From NCBI GenBank assembly GCA_030544215.1, contig JARZZO010000012.1:42137194-42201193 (forward strand): 64,000 nucleotides of DNA, given 5' to 3'. This document shows, piece by piece, positions 11,877 through 23,275 of this stretch. Under the pieces are notes generated by a model. The model was not told the DNA's origin. It saw nothing but the letters and a program-made list of their open reading frames with translations, and made no database searches. The position numbers and the translations under genes were made by a program. Positions within the stretch are counted from its first letter, which is position 1. The number at the start of each line of letters is the position of its first letter. The DNA comes from Zantedeschia hybrid cultivar (taxonomy: Eukaryota > Streptophyta > Magnoliopsida > Alismatales > Araceae).

Positions 11877-13465
11877 AATTGACCCGGCACTGGGTCGTTG
11901 GTGTGATGCTTCTGCCGGGTCGAAGTGACCTTTGGCTGAGGTGGGACTTCTTTATCCGGGAGTTGACGTTGCCTAGCTGTTTTAGGAACGTCCCGGTTCT
12001 GTTGTTGTTGAGGTTGCTCTCGCCGGTACTGTGGCAGCTGGCCTTCTCTGATGAGACGATCAATCTCCTCCCGAAGGTGCTGGCATTCGTCAGTTGAATG
12101 GCCGGTTTCCCGATGGTACTCACAGTACTTGCGGGGGTCCCTTCGGCGGGGATCAGTCTTGATGTGCTCTGGCTGTCGAAGCATACCTTTTACTTCCATG
12201 AGCATCCGAGAGGGCGGAGCAGGTAGTGGCAGATACCACTGCTGCGGATCCCGGCGCTTTTCTCGGTCCCATTCTTCCCTCCGGTATTGCTTGCGAGACG
12301 GCTCCTGATCTTTTGGGCGAGACCGAACTGGAGGGGTAGCCGCTGGTGCCGCCTAGGCGGTTTTCTTGCCTTTGGACATCATCAAGGCTTCCCGGTTAAT
12401 GTACTTATGGGCCCGAGCCACGAGGTCCTGGAAGGTGGAGAGATGGCGCTTTCCGATAGAGCTGAGAAGTCCTTCGTCCATGCATCCACTGATTACGGCC
12501 GAGACCGCAATCGAACTATCCAGGTTCGGGATTTGGGCGGCTTCGGCTTGAAACTTGGTGAAATATTCTTGGAGGGTCTCGGTAGGTCCTTGCCGAATGA
12601 CCAGTAGACTAGCCGATGTTTTACACTGCCGAGTGGCGTCGTAAAATTGGTCGATGAATAGTTGGCCTAACTGTACTAAAGAGTGGATGGAATTGGGGGC
12701 CAACGTTTCAAACCAAGTCAAGGCTGTTTTTTTCAAGAGTGAGGGGGAAGAGACGGCAGCGGACTGCCTCAGAAATCCCTCGGACAGAGAGATAGGTATT
12801 GAACCTCTGGAAGTGGCAGATCGGATCTGTCATTCCATCATAGAGAGGGCCTTTCGGTAGTTTAAAGTTGGGAGGTACCTCAATGGCCAGAAGCTCTGGT
12901 GAGAACGGAGTTTGCTCCAGAATGGTGCTGGCAAGAGGGGCTCCGTATGGCCGAGATACCATCTGCTGCATTTCCTTCCTCATTGCCGTCAGTTGTCGGT
13001 CTAAGTCCGGGGCGGTTGAAGTAGTTGACCGAACGTCCTTCGGTCTTGATCGGATGAAATCCGGATGAAGCATAGTCCTGCCCTGTCATGATGTGATTGG
13101 CGCGAGGGACTCAAGCAGGCGGCGCAAATGACTCGCTGCGTGCCGTGGCGACTTTGTCGGGGAAGGCCTGCGAGGGTCTCGGCTGTGGCCTTGCAGCTTG
13201 AGCAGGACAGAATGGAGGAGGCGGTACCTGCTGCGGGAGCTGACCCAGTAATCCCATGTGCTCGGCGATGGTAGATACCATATCTCGCAAGGGTGCTAAG
13301 GAAGTAACAGTGGCGGCCAGCATCGCCACTTGTTGCTGAAGCTCTTCCACCCGATCGTCTCTAGGAGCGACGGATTCCGGTATAACAGGAAGGGCAGAGC
13401 CTTGTGGAAGAACAGACGAAGTACCTTCAGAGGGGAGCGCCTGTGCTGGAGTCGTCCACGTCTCT
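11873..13465 (-). pseudogene. Tat gag, main body
   Basis: From right to left the gag shows a Gln-rich N-terminal part ('VEELQQQVAMLAATVTSLAPL', about 13296-13350), then 'LYDGMTDPICHFQRFNTYLSVRG' (about 12790-12860), then the capsid-like block 'ALTWFETLAPNSIHSLVQLGQLFIDQF...ETLQEYFTKFQAEAAQI' (12353-12736). A basic C-terminal part follows with 'KYCEYHRETGHSTDECQHLREEIDRLI' (about 12040-12140), a CCHC-like knuckle placed as usual before protease. At least three frame breaks occur. The first codons lie on the far side of the nested element, at 22423-22471. Confidence 0.8.
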
Positions 13466-15937
13466 TGTAAGGATCGAGACCTTCGGATCCGGTTTTCGGG
13501 GTCGGACCCTGTAGTTCTGGCTACGTGACGTAGACTGGATCTATCACGACCGGATTCCGAGGCTGGAACCCTAAGTTTGGATCCGAGGCTGGGTCGGATC
13601 GGTGACGAGGCCCGACGGGGATCCGGATGGTGACGGAGGCGAAACCGAAGGCCCGAGGCCGAGGCTGGCTCGGTCGGGCGTTAGCTTGTCTTCGGAAGCA
13701 GGGCCGAGACCCCTTCGGGCGGTGCGAAACCGGATTTCCTTCGGACCGAGAGGCAACCGGCGCTTGGCGTCGAGACCAGTGGGAGATGTCCGAGGTCGTC
13801 GGCCGAGACCGACTCGGGTAGACCGGCGACTCGAGGGTGCCACATGGGCTGGCTTTGGGCCGCGTAGTGTACGGCCCTGTCGAGTCGTCTGACTAGCGCC
13901 CACGTGGGACGACGACCTCTTGACAGCGGTGCGGGCTGTGTTAGGGTACGGCCCCGACGTGTCGGCTGGACGGCGGCCTCGATCCACGCGCTCGGCCCGT
14001 CTCGAGATAAACCCTCGCGAGCCCTTCTTTCCCTCATTTTTTCTCCTTCTCTCTTTCTCTCCTTCCCCTCCGGCGATCTCAGCGGCGATTCCTCCGCCTC
14101 CCTCTTTTCCTCCCACCATTTCACCTCTCCCTCCACTCCATCCTCTACCCAGCTCCTACCCCTACCACCTCCATCTCCACTGCGGCGTTCTACTCTCCGG
14201 ACGGCGGCCGACGTCACGGTGGAACAAGGACGACCACGGTGGTACCGGCGGCGGCGTGGGGCGAGTCGGGTGGACGGCTTGAAGCTCGGAGGCGTTCAAG
14301 TGTCCGGTAGGGTGACGGTTCCCATAGCATCGCGTTTTAACCAGGTTTTCCTCATTTAAGCATGACTATGGATCTCTGGTTTTGGGGGGTAGAATGAGCA
14401 TGTTTAGGTATTCTTTTGATGATTTGGGGGATTTGCTATGAAGGTGATTTTCCTATGGTTTGTATTGTCCCTCTTTCCCCTCTATTTTTGAGCAACTTTG
14501 GGGTTTCATGGGTTGGTAAGGGAGTCTCGGGCCCATGGCAGATTTTGGGTTCCTGGGCGTTGGCTTGTCTTCGGATAGCGGGGCCGAAACCCCTTCGGGA
14601 CGAGGACCCTTCGGGCGGGTTGAAAGACGTGCATGGGCGACGCCTTTTTGAAGGGCGTCGGGCCATCACGTCTTTGACAGAAATCGTCTGGCCGAAACCC
14701 CTTCGGTCCGAGGACTGTTTTACATAAACCTGTACATGGAGCTCGAATGGCGTCGGCCTTGGGCGACGCGATTCGAGACAGAACCTCACTAATTCATGCC
14801 AGTAAAACGTGTTCATACTGTTAGATAGTTTGTTAATGCATGATTTGATGCACTCGACAATGATGGATTCTTCATGACCGGATGGCACCGCGTGGTGTGT
14901 CGTGCGATCGTGGGCTTTTCACGTGACCGGATCGTACTGTGCCGGGTTTTGGTGTTTTGTGTTACTGTGGACCTGGAGTGACATTGTAGCGCTTTATCAT
15001 CCTGTGCTGGTGGGGGCGTGAGCACAGCGCCGGTGGGGGCGTGGGCGGGGTGATGCCTAGTGAGAGAGGGTCACCTGGTGAACCCCGGGGTCAGCTAGTA
15101 CCGGTGTCGGAGTGGTACATTCGGAGAGTCACTCATGCTGAGGGAAGGAGTAACCACCTGAGCCAGTTGGGCCGGAGTAGCTAGCATGCTATCCGAGGGG
15201 TTACTGTTTGGTCTCAGCGGGTCGGTGTTTCCTACCTTCGGCTGTGGTTGGTGTTTCCTACCTTCGGTGGTGATCGATGTTTCCTACCTTCGGCTGTGGC
15301 CGGTGTTTCCTACTCTCGGTTGTGTGGCCGAGACACCTTCGGTCAGTGTAGCCGATACACCTTCGGTTAATGCTAAGCCGAGACGTGAGTTGTTGGCTCC
15401 TTGATAGAATGATTCTAGAATTATGCATGCTACATTCCGAATGCACATGGTTCATATCTAGATGTAGGAGTAGTATACTTACTTATGTGTTCGTTACTTT
15501 ACCGTTAGCCGTACCTTGCACTTGTGGGTGTGTGCGTGGGCAGTGGGGATCGAAGGATCCCTACTGAGTCTTGTCTTGAAATTCACCCCTGCGGTTTTCA
15601 GGTGAGGACTCCCAGCAGACTTAGAGCGGCGTGTGCGGCCGCGTGTTGAGCGCCTTCAGCGGTTGTTCCGGGGTATGCCCCGATGTAGTTGTTATTTATT
15701 TCTGGCCTGTATGTTTAATTATTTCTTTTCAGTTGGAGTATGTAATTATTTGCTGTATCGAGTCGCATTGTAATAATTTTAATTCCTGCACTTTCATCTC
15801 ATTCAATGCGATGTGAATGTTTAGCTTAGTTTATTATTTATTTCCCAGACTTACTAGATCATGGTTTGGTTCCAAATTAATGATTCGGTACCCATTTAGT
15901 AATCGGATCCCCGATTATAGGGTGACGGGTCGTTACA
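13466..15937 (+). repeat. 5' LTR of the Tekay-type element
   Basis: 2472 bp, begins TGTAAGGATCG and ends CGGGTCGTTACA, followed at once by the primer-binding site. It contains a C/T-rich stretch (about 14020-14175) and the covarying GGCGTCG...CGACGC inverted repeat at 14742-14777. Open frames within it on both strands are LTR noise and repeat in the 3' copy. Confidence 0.95.
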
Positions 15938-15939
15938 GT

Positions 15940-15951
15940 TGGTATCAGAGC
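15940..15951 (+). promoter_or_regulatory. Primer-binding site (initiator Met tRNA)
   Basis: TGGTATCAGAGC starts two bases after the LTR end and is complementary to the 3' end of plant initiator methionine tRNA, which primes minus-strand DNA synthesis. Confidence 0.95.
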
Positions 15952-16094
15952 ATACGGTCTGGCAAATAAATAAATAACTAGGTTAAATATCATAAGTCCG
16001 GCAAATAAATACATTATCCCGTACAGGCACGTCGGTAGTATAGGTTTTAGGATCCTAACTAGGACCTTTTGATTTTGTAATTGTAGGCGAGTTG

Positions 16095-18071
16095 ATGGCT
16101 CCCAGGAAGAGGATGCCGGTTATTCGAGAGCGGGGAGATGCCCCTAGTGGATCCGAGGCAGGGAGGCCGAGTGTAGAGCGGTTTATGGAGGCCATGATGG
16201 ACACTATGGCTAGATATCAGATGCGAGATCCTAGTGAGAGTTCTAGTGCTCGGGGAGGGTCCATAGCTACACTTGAGACGTTCCTGAAGCTGAGGCCACC
16301 TCACTTCACCGGTCGTCCCGACCCTGATGAGGCCATTCATTGGCTTAGAGAGATAGAGAAGACCTTCGATACCATGGATTGTGCAGCGGTAGAGAGGACC
16401 CCGTTGGCTACCTTCATGCTGAAGGATAGCGCCTATGACTGGTGGACTACATTAAAGAGTTTGTCTTATGAGGACAGGAGTCTTAGGGAAATTTCATGGG
16501 AGACCTTTGTTAAGGAGTTCAATGCACAATATTTCCCTAGACATGTTCAGAGAGCCAAGGAGAGGGAGTTTATGGATCTGACGCAGGGGAGTATGACGGT
16601 CCTCGAATATCAGGCGAAGTTTGTGTCGCTGGGTCGGTTCGTGCCTTTCATATCTGGGGACGAGGAGCGTCGTACGGAGAGGTTTGTGGACGGACTAAGG
16701 CTCAGTCTGAGGAATGTTCCCTTGACCATTGAGGGTCATGTGCTACCGGCCCAGTTGGTTGTACTTGCTATTCGTGACTTTGATATCATCCTGGGCATGG
16801 ATTGGTTGGAAGCCTTTTATGTTGAGGTGGACTGCCACAGGAAGAGGGTGCGCTTCTCTATTCCGGACATCCCGACCTTCTTCTTCCAAGGTATTAGGTT
16901 TTCTTCTCGAGGTATTCTCATTTCTGCCTTTAAGACACGGAGGTTGCTTGCTGGTGGCTGTGAGGCTTTCCTTGTCTCTGTTGTTGTTTCTGATGTCCGT
17001 TCTAGTCCCAGTCCTTGGGAGGTGCCCGTGGTTTGTGACTTCGTAGATGTGTTTCCTGAGGAGCTGCCAGGCTTTCCTCCTCAGCGAGAGGTTGAGTTTA
17101 CCATTGAGCTTGCACCAGGTACGGCGCCCTTGTCTAAGGCCCCGTATCAGATGGCGCCAGCCGAACTCGCTGAGTTGAAGGCGCAGTTGCAGGAGTTGCT
17201 GGACAAGGGTTTCATTCGTCCCAGTACATCTCCATGGGGTGCTCCAGTTCTGTTTGTTAGAAAGAAGGATGGTTCTCTGAGGTTGTGCATCGATTATAGG
17301 CAGCTGAACCAGGTGACAATAAAGAATAAGTACCCGCTTCCAAGGATCGATGATTTGATGGATCAGCTGCAGTCTGCGAGGGTGTTTTCCAAGATTGACC
17401 TGAGATCTGGATATTATCAGATGAGGATTCGGGATGTGGATGTTAGCAAGACGACTTTTAGAACTCGGTATGGACACTATGAGTTTTTGGTTATGCCCTT
17501 CGGCTTGACCAATGCTCCGGCAGCCTTTATGGATTTAATGAACCGAGTCTTCAGGACCTACCTGGACCAGTTTGTGGTTGTGTTTGTTGACGATATTCTG
17601 ATCTATTCTTCTTCTGAGGAAGAGCACGCTGCTCATCTTCGGACAGTGTTGCAGGTCCTGAGGGAGCACCAACTTTACGTTAAGTTCAGCAAATGTGAAT
17701 TTTGGCTAGACGAGGTGCACTTCCTTGGGCACGTTATTTCTAGTGAAGGTATCGCAGTGGATCCAGCCAAGATCGAGGCAGTAATGGACTGGAGCAGACC
17801 GACTTCAGTGACTGCGATCAGGAGCTTTCTGGGGCTTGCCGGTTATTACAGACGGTTTGTTCAGGGATTTTCTTCGATAGCAGCCCCCTTGTCGAGGTTG
17901 ACTCGAAAGGGAGTTGGTTTTGTGTGGACTGAGGATTGTGAGCAGAGTTTTATTGAGCTAAAAACTCGCCTCACGTCAGCCTCGGTGCTGGTGCTTCCAT
18001 CTGGGTTAGGTGGATTTGTGGTCTACTCGGATGCGTCCCGTCGAGGTCTAGGCGCAGTCCTTATGCAGTAG
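16095..18071 (+). pseudogene. gag-protease-RT polyprotein with an in-frame internal deletion, ends at a premature TAG
   Basis: The start is the ATG at 16095 (MAPRKRMPV...), the same gag start as in the related element at 63498. Gag carries 'PPHFTGRPDPDEAIHWLREIEKTF' and 'WWTTLKSL...FNAQYFPRHVQRAKEREFM' (to about 16712). The frame then jumps directly to 'VPLTIEGHVLPAQLVVLAIRDFDIILGMDWL', the second half of the protease. About 0.7 kb present in the related copy, covering the gag end, zinc knuckles and protease DSG site, is missing without loss of frame. RT follows ('KKDGSLRLCIDYRQLN', 'YPLPRIDDLMDQL', 'KIDLRSGYYQ', 'VVFVDDILIYS' near 17577-17606), then the start of RNase H. Translation ends at TAG 18069-18071, where the family has Gln. 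Without protease the element could move only with help from another copy. Confidence 0.88.
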
Positions 18072-18836
18072 GGCAGGGTAGTTGCTTATGCTTCTCGGCA
18101 GCTGAAGAGGCATGAGGAGAACTATCCTACTCATGATTTGGAGCTTGCAGCTGTGGTGTTTGCACTGAAAATCTGGAGACATTACTTATATGGAGAGAAA
18201 TTTCAGGTTTTTACCGATTATAAGAGCTTGAAATATGTGTTCACTCAAAGAGACCTGAATCTGAGGCAGCGGAGGTGGATGGAGTTTATCAAGGATTATG
18301 ACTTTGACCTTTCTTATCATCCGGGCAAGGCGAATGTGGTGGCAGACGCTTTGAGTCGGAAGACGGTCATGTCATACCTTATGATTCAAGAATGGAGGTT
18401 GTTTGAGCAGGTTGCAGAATCTTCCTTAAGGGTTCCGCGTGAAGATGACAGAGCCGTGTTGGCCAGCTTGACTGTGAGACCAGTCGTGTATCATGCTGTG
18501 ATTGAGGCTCAGAGGGCAGATGTTGAATTACCACAGATTCTCCAGAGGTCAGAGGTGGAATTATGGGATGACGGTACTGTCAGGTTCAGAGGCAGACTTT
18601 ATGTCCCGACTGAGGAGGACGTGCGCAAGTGTGTGTTTGATGAGGCGCACCGTTCGAGGTATGCAGTACATCCTGGGACAACAAAGATGTATCATTGTTT
18701 GAAGAGGCACTTCTGGTGGCCTGGTATGAAGAAAGATGTGGCTGAATATGTGGCTAGATGCATGACTTGTCAGCAGGTTAAAGCCGAGCATCAGAGACCT
18801 GGAGGGTTGCTGCAGCTCTTGCCGATTCCCGAGTAG
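18072..18836 (+). pseudogene. RNase H remainder and integrase zinc-binding domain
   Basis: In frame with the preceding ORF past the 18069 stop: 'GRVVAYASRQLKRHEENYPTHDLELAAVVFALKIWRHYLYG' (Glu block), 'FTDYKSLKYVF' (Asp), 'HPGKANVVADALSRK' (last Asp), then the integrase HHCC segment 'HPGTTKMYHCLKRHFWWPGMKKDVAEYVARCMTCQQVKAEHQ' (about 18670-18790). It ends at TAG 18834-18836 in 'PIPE*KWEHV', where the related copy has Trp, so TGG became TAG. Confidence 0.85.
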
Positions 18837-19904
18837 AAATGGGAACATGTAACGATGGACTTTGTGATGGGGTTGCCTACATCTCCTAGCAGGAGAGATG
18901 CGATCTGGGTCATCGTTGATCGGTTGACCAAGTCGGCACACTTCCTAGCTATTAGGAAGGATTGGTCGGTCGACAAGCTGGCAAAGTTGTTTGTAGACCG
19001 GATCATCTCCTTGCACGGGGTACCTTTGTCCATTGTATCAGATCGAGACCCAAGGTTCTCTTCCAGATTCTGGAAGAGCTTTCAGCAGGCGTTGGGAACT
19101 CAGTTGGCTTTCAGCTCGGCCTATCATCCCGAGACTGACGGGCAGTCGGAGAGGACTATTCAGACCTTGGAGGATATGCTCAGGGCATGTTGCCTAGACT
19201 GGGGAGGTTCTTGGGAGCAGCATTTGTCCACCGTAGAGTTTGCCTACAACAACAATTATCATTCCAGTATCGGCATGGCACCTTACGAGGCTTTGTATGG
19301 GCGGCCGTGTCGGTCTCCGGCGTGTTGGTCCGAGATCGGTGAAAGGCAGATAACGGGACCAGAGTTAGTGCAGCAGTGTGCTGAGATTGCCAGGACAGTT
19401 CGGCAGAGGTTGACTGCAGCTCAGAGTAGGCAGAAGAGTTATGCTGACGTCAGACGGAGACCGCTGGAGTTTGAGGTTGGGGACCACGTGTTTCTTCGAA
19501 TCTCACCCTCCAAGGGTGTGATGAGATTCGGAAAGCGAGGTAAGTTGAGTCCGCGATATATTGGGCCTTTTTCCATTCTTGCTCGAATTGGGGAAACCGC
19601 GTATCAACTGGCCTTGCCGCCCAGTCTTGCAGGAGTGCACGATGTGTTCCATGTTTCCTTGCTAAGAAAGTATGTTCAGGATCCGTCTCATATGTTGGAT
19701 TTTTCAGAGTTGGAGGTCGCAGAGGACCTGTCCTTTCCAGAGTATCCTGTTCGTATTGAGGATCGCAGAGAACAGACCCTACGGAACAAGATTGTACCTC
19801 TGGTCAAGGTGATTTGGCGGTATCGCTCCGGAGGTGAGGCAACCTGAGAGCGAGAGGATGAGATGCGGGAACAGTTCCCTTACCTCTTTTCGTAAGTTTC
19901 CTTG
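18837..19904 (+). pseudogene. Integrase core and chromodomain, interrupted by a TGA
   Basis: The integrase core reads 'MDFVMGLPTS...IWVIVDRLTKSAHF' (first Asp region), 'IVSDRDPRFSSRFW' (second Asp) and 'YHPETDGQSERTIQTLEDMLRACC' (Glu). Then come the C-terminal 'YIGPFSILARIGETAYQLALPPSLAGVHDVFHVSLLRKYV' module and a chromodomain starting 'PVRIEDRREQTLRNKIVPLVKVIWRYRSGGEAT'. TGA 19845-19847 replaces the conserved chromodomain Trp. The next codons still read EREDEMREQFPYLFS to a stop at about 19893, so the damage is a single change. Chromodomains of chromoviruses are known to guide integration by binding chromatin marks. Confidence 0.88.
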
Positions 19905-19969
19905 TGAACTTGTATCCCTGTTTTGACCTTATTAATTATAGCAGTCAATTTCGGGGGCGAAATTCTTTT

Positions 19970-19982
19970 AAGGGGGGGAGAA
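19970..19982 (+). promoter_or_regulatory. Polypurine tract
   Basis: AAGGGGGGGAGAA directly abuts the 3' LTR start, where plus-strand DNA synthesis is primed in this group. Confidence 0.93.
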
Positions 19983-22422
19983 TGTAAGGATCGAGACCTT
20001 CGGATCCGGTTTTCGGGGTCGGACCCTGTAGTTCTGGCTACGTGACGTAGACTGGATCTATCACGACCGGATTCCGAGGCTGGAACCCTAAGTTTGGATC
20101 CGAGGCTGGGTCGGATCGGTGACGAGGCCCGACGGGGATCCGGATGGCGACGGAGGCGAAGCCGAAGGCCCGAGGCCGAGGGTGGCTCGGTCGGGCGTTA
20201 GCTTGTCTTCGGAAGCAGGGCCGAGACCCCTTCGGGCGGTGCGAAACCGGATTTCCTTCGGACCGAGAGGCAGCCGGCGCTTGGCGTCGAGACCAGTGGG
20301 AGATGTCCGAGGTCGTCGGCCGAGACCGACTCGGGTAGACCGGCGACTCGAGGGTGCCACATGGGCTGGTTTTGGGCCGCGTAGTGTACGGCCCTGTCGA
20401 GTCGTCTGACTAGCGCCCACGTGGGAGGACGACCTCTTGACAGCGGCGCGGGCTGTGTCAGGGTATGGCCCCGACGTGTCGGCTGGACGGCGGCCTCGAT
20501 CCACGCGCTCGGCCCGTCTCGAGATAAACCCCCGCGAGCCCTCCTTTCCCTCATTTTTTCTCCTTCTCTCTTTCTCTCCTTCCCCTCCGGCGATCTCAGC
20601 GGCGATTCCTCCGCCTCCCTCTTTTCCTCCTACCATTTCACCTCTCCCTCCACTCCATCCTCTACCCAGCTCCTACCCCTACCACCTCCATCTCCACTGT
20701 GGCGTTCTACTCTCCGGACGGTGGCCGACGTCACGGTGGAGCAAGGACGACTACGGTGGTACCGGCGGCGGCGTGGGGCGAGTCGGGTGGACGGCTTGAA
20801 GCTCGGAGGCGTTCAAGTGTCCGGTAGGGTGACGGTTCCCATAGCATCGCGTTTTAACCAGGTTTTCCTCATTTAAGCATGACTATGGATCTCTGGTTTT
20901 GGGGGGTAGAATGAGCATGTTTAGGTATTCTTTTGATGATTTGGGGGATTTGCTATGAAGGTGATTTTCCTATGGTTTGTATTGTCCCTCTTTCCCCTCT
21001 GTTTTTGAGCAACTTTGGGGTTTCATGGGTTGGTAAGGGAGTCTCGGGCCCATGGCAGATTTTGGGTTCCTGGGCGTTGGCTTGTCTTCGGATAGCGGGG
21101 CCAAAACCCCTTCGGGACGAGGACCCTTCGGGCGGGTTGAAAGACGTGCATGGACGATGCCTTTTTGAAGGGCGTCGGGCCATCACGTCTTTGACAGAAA
21201 TCATCTGGCCGAAACCCCTTCGGTCCGAGGACTGTTTTACATAAACCTGTACATGGAGCTCGAATGGCGTCGGCCTTGGACGACGCGATTCGAGACAGAA
21301 CCTCACTAATTCATGTCAGTAAAACGTGTTCATACTGCTAGATAGTTGGTTAATGCATGATTTGATGCACTCGACAATGATGGATTCTTCATGACCGGAT
21401 GGCACCGCGTGGTGTGTCGTGCGATCGTAGGCTTTTCACGTGACCGGATCGTACTGTGCCGGGTTTTGGTGTTTTGTGTTACTGTGGACCTGGAGTGACA
21501 TTGTAGCGCTTTATCATCCTGTGCTGGTGGGGGCGTGAGCACAGCGCCGGTGGGGGCGTGGGCGGGGTGATGCCTAGTGAGAGAGGGTCACCTGGTGAAC
21601 CCCGGGGTCAGCTAGTACCGGTGTCGGAGTGGTACATTCGGAGAGTCACTCATGCTGAGGGAAGGAGTAACCACCTGAGCCAGTTGGGCCGGAGTAGCTA
21701 GCATGCTATCCGAGGGGTTACTGTTTGGTCTCAGCGGGTCGGTGTTTCCTACCTTCGGCTGTGGTTGGTGTTTCCTACCTTCGGCTGTGGCCGGTGTTTC
21801 CTACTCTCGGTTGTGTGGCCGAGACACCTTCGGTCAGTGTAGCCGAGACACCTTCGGTTAATGCTAAGCCGAGACGTGAGTTGTTGGCTCCTTGATAGAA
21901 TGATTCTAGAATTATGCATGCTACATTCCGAATGTACATGGTTCATATCTAGATGTAGGAGTAGTGTACTTGTGTTCGTTACTTTACCGTTAGCCGTACC
22001 TTGCACTTGTGGGTGTGTGCGTGGGCAGTGGGGATCGAAGGATCCCTACTGAGTCTTGTCTTGAGACTCACCCCTGCGGTTTTCAGGTGAGGACTCCCAG
22101 CAGACTTAGAGCGGCGTTTGCGGCCGCGTGTTGAGCGCCTTCAGCGGTTGTTCCGGGGTATGCCCCGATGTAGTTGTTATTTATTTCTGGCCTGTATGTT
22201 TAATTATTTCTTTTCAGTTGGAGTATGTAATTATTTGCTGTATCGAGTCGCATTGTAATAATTTTAATTTATGCACTTTCATCTCATTCAATGCGATGTG
22301 AATGTTTAGCTTAGTTTATTATTTATTTCCCAGACTTACTAGATCCTGGTTTGGTTCCAAATTAATGATTCGGTACCCATTTAGTAATCGGATCCCCGAT
22401 TATAGGGTGGCGGGTCGTTACA
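19983..22422 (+). repeat. 3' LTR of the Tekay-type element
   Basis: 2440 bp, begins TGTAAGGATCG and ends GGCGGGTCGTTACA. It is collinear with the 5' LTR except for about 35-40 substitutions, loss of one short 'TTCCTACCTTCGG'-type unit near 21780, and a shorter TTACTTATG stretch near 21970. It carries the inverted repeat at 21259-21294. Confidence 0.95.
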
Positions 22423-22471
22423 TCTCCGCCTCGTCTTGCCTGGATCGTCTGGTCACCGGATAATGAGACAT
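22423..22471 (-). pseudogene. Tat gag start codon and first codons, separated from the rest of gag by the nested element
   Basis: On the minus strand an ATG at 22469-22471 opens a frame (MSHYPVTRR...). When the nested element and one target-site copy are ignored, the frame continues into the gag at 13460 and below. The ATG lies about 30 bp after the primer-binding region, a very short leader. Start choice rests on frame continuity only. Confidence 0.6.
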
Positions 22472-22482
22472 GACTTATCGCT

Positions 22483-22503
22483 AGTTTCCCACAGACGACG
22501 CCA
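22483..22503 (-). promoter_or_regulatory. Tat primer-binding region
   Basis: The minus strand reads TGGCGTCGTCTGTGGGAA just after the LTR end. It differs by one base from the TGGCGCCGTCTGTGGGA form common in Tat elements, whose TGGCGCCGT start matches an Asp-type tRNA end. Confidence 0.7.
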
Positions 22504-22505
22504 CA

Positions 22506-23275
22506 TGATGTAGCCGAAGCTATCACGATCAGGTTCCGAGACTGGAACCCGAAGCTGGATCGGATCGATGAAGAGGACCGACGGGGATCCGGAACGAGAC
22601 GAGGGCGGACACGGAGTTGGGGATTCGAGGTCGAGAGGTACCCGGGCGAAGGCTTGCCGGGAGCGAAGCCGAGACTCCTTTGGCCGAAGCGGACCAGTCG
22701 GCGAAGGGCATCGAGACTGGGGGGAGAAAACCCGAGGTCGGTAGCCGAGACTGACTCGGAGAGGTCGGCGAAGATTCAAACCGAAGCCCCTGCAGAAAGA
22801 GGAAGAAGAGGAGCCGGTCAGTAGGAGTCTCGGGCTTCGGCCCAAAGGAATCTCCTCCGATGGCTAAGTTAGCTTCTGAAAAAGATTCGATTCATAAGAG
22901 AAGAAAGGAGAGACAGCTTTAATGCTTTTGGACTGTTGTCCTTGGTCCAGAAGACCTACCTTTGGTAATAAATAGTCTTGTATTTATAGCGGAGGCTGGT
23001 GGTTGCTTAGTGGTGGCAGTCGATATAGGACTGTTTTGGTTTACTGATAAACTGCCATAGCGTCTAACCCTCCTACTAGAGTGGACCGGATACGACTACT
23101 GGGCCGAAGGTGGGGGTCGCTGTTGGGCCGGATGTTGTTTAGTGGGCCGAAGACTACTGGGCTGCTATCGGGCTGAGGGCCGCTGGGCCGCTAATGGGCC
23201 GAAGGTTGCCAGTGGGCCTCTTACTGCTACTGCTGTTGGACTGATTAATGGGTCGAATCGGATTTTCCCCCATCA
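22506..23275 (-). repeat. 5' LTR of the Tat element
   Basis: 770 bp; on the minus strand it begins TGATGGGGGAAAATCC and ends GGCTACATCA (TGAT...ATCA termini). A TATA box (minus TATAAATA, 22981-22988) lies about 290 bp into it. DNA to the right changes abruptly in composition. Confidence 0.8.
22981..22988 (-). promoter_or_regulatory. TATA box of the Tat LTR
   Basis: The minus strand reads CGCTATAAATACAAG. Its position within the LTR is right for the promoter of genomic RNA. Confidence 0.6.

Larger units (their letters stand above)
13466..22422 (+). mobile_element. Tekay/Del-type chromovirus (Ty3/gypsy), full-length but internally deleted
   Basis: Two LTRs (13466-15937 and 19983-22422) bound an internal region with an initiator-Met primer-binding site, gag fused to a shortened protease, RT, RNase H, integrase and a damaged chromodomain, then a polypurine tract. 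Domain order, gag wording and the C-terminal 'VRIEDRREQTLRNK...VKVIW' chromodomain fit Tekay (Del). Flanks TCTCT (13461-13465) and TCTCC (22423-22427) are a 5-bp target duplication with one mismatch. By eye the LTRs differ at about 35-40 bases plus two short indels (near 15265 and 15472), around 1.5 percent. That would be roughly 0.6 million years at an assumed 1.3e-8 per site per year. It lies within the Tat gag gene. Confidence 0.92.
9107..23275 (-). mobile_element. Tat-lineage Ty3/gypsy retrotransposon, 3'-truncated and split by a nested element
   Basis: On the minus strand the order is 5' LTR (22506-23275), primer-binding region, gag start (22471), nested Tekay element (13466-22422), rest of gag, protease, RT, RNase H and a second RNase H. 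The second, archaeal-type RNase H after the normal gypsy RNase H, together with the TGGCG-CGTCTGTGGGA primer site, is the hallmark of plant Tat elements. The element stops at about 9106 inside the end of the second RNase H, so integrase and the 3' LTR are gone. DNA right of the LTR (23276-23280, ATGCT) should be one copy of the target duplication. Multiple stops and frameshifts make it non-functional. Confidence 0.85.

Noticed and set aside
9084..13350. Integrase of the Tat element
   Set aside because: No HHCC or DDE motif could be read on either strand left of the second RNase H. The sequence there is unrelated AT-rich DNA.
13571..14359. Long Arg/Pro/Ser-rich open frames on both strands (repeated at 20088-20876)
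   Set aside because: They lie wholly inside the two LTR copies, have no domain, and appear simultaneously in several frames because of GC-rich composition.
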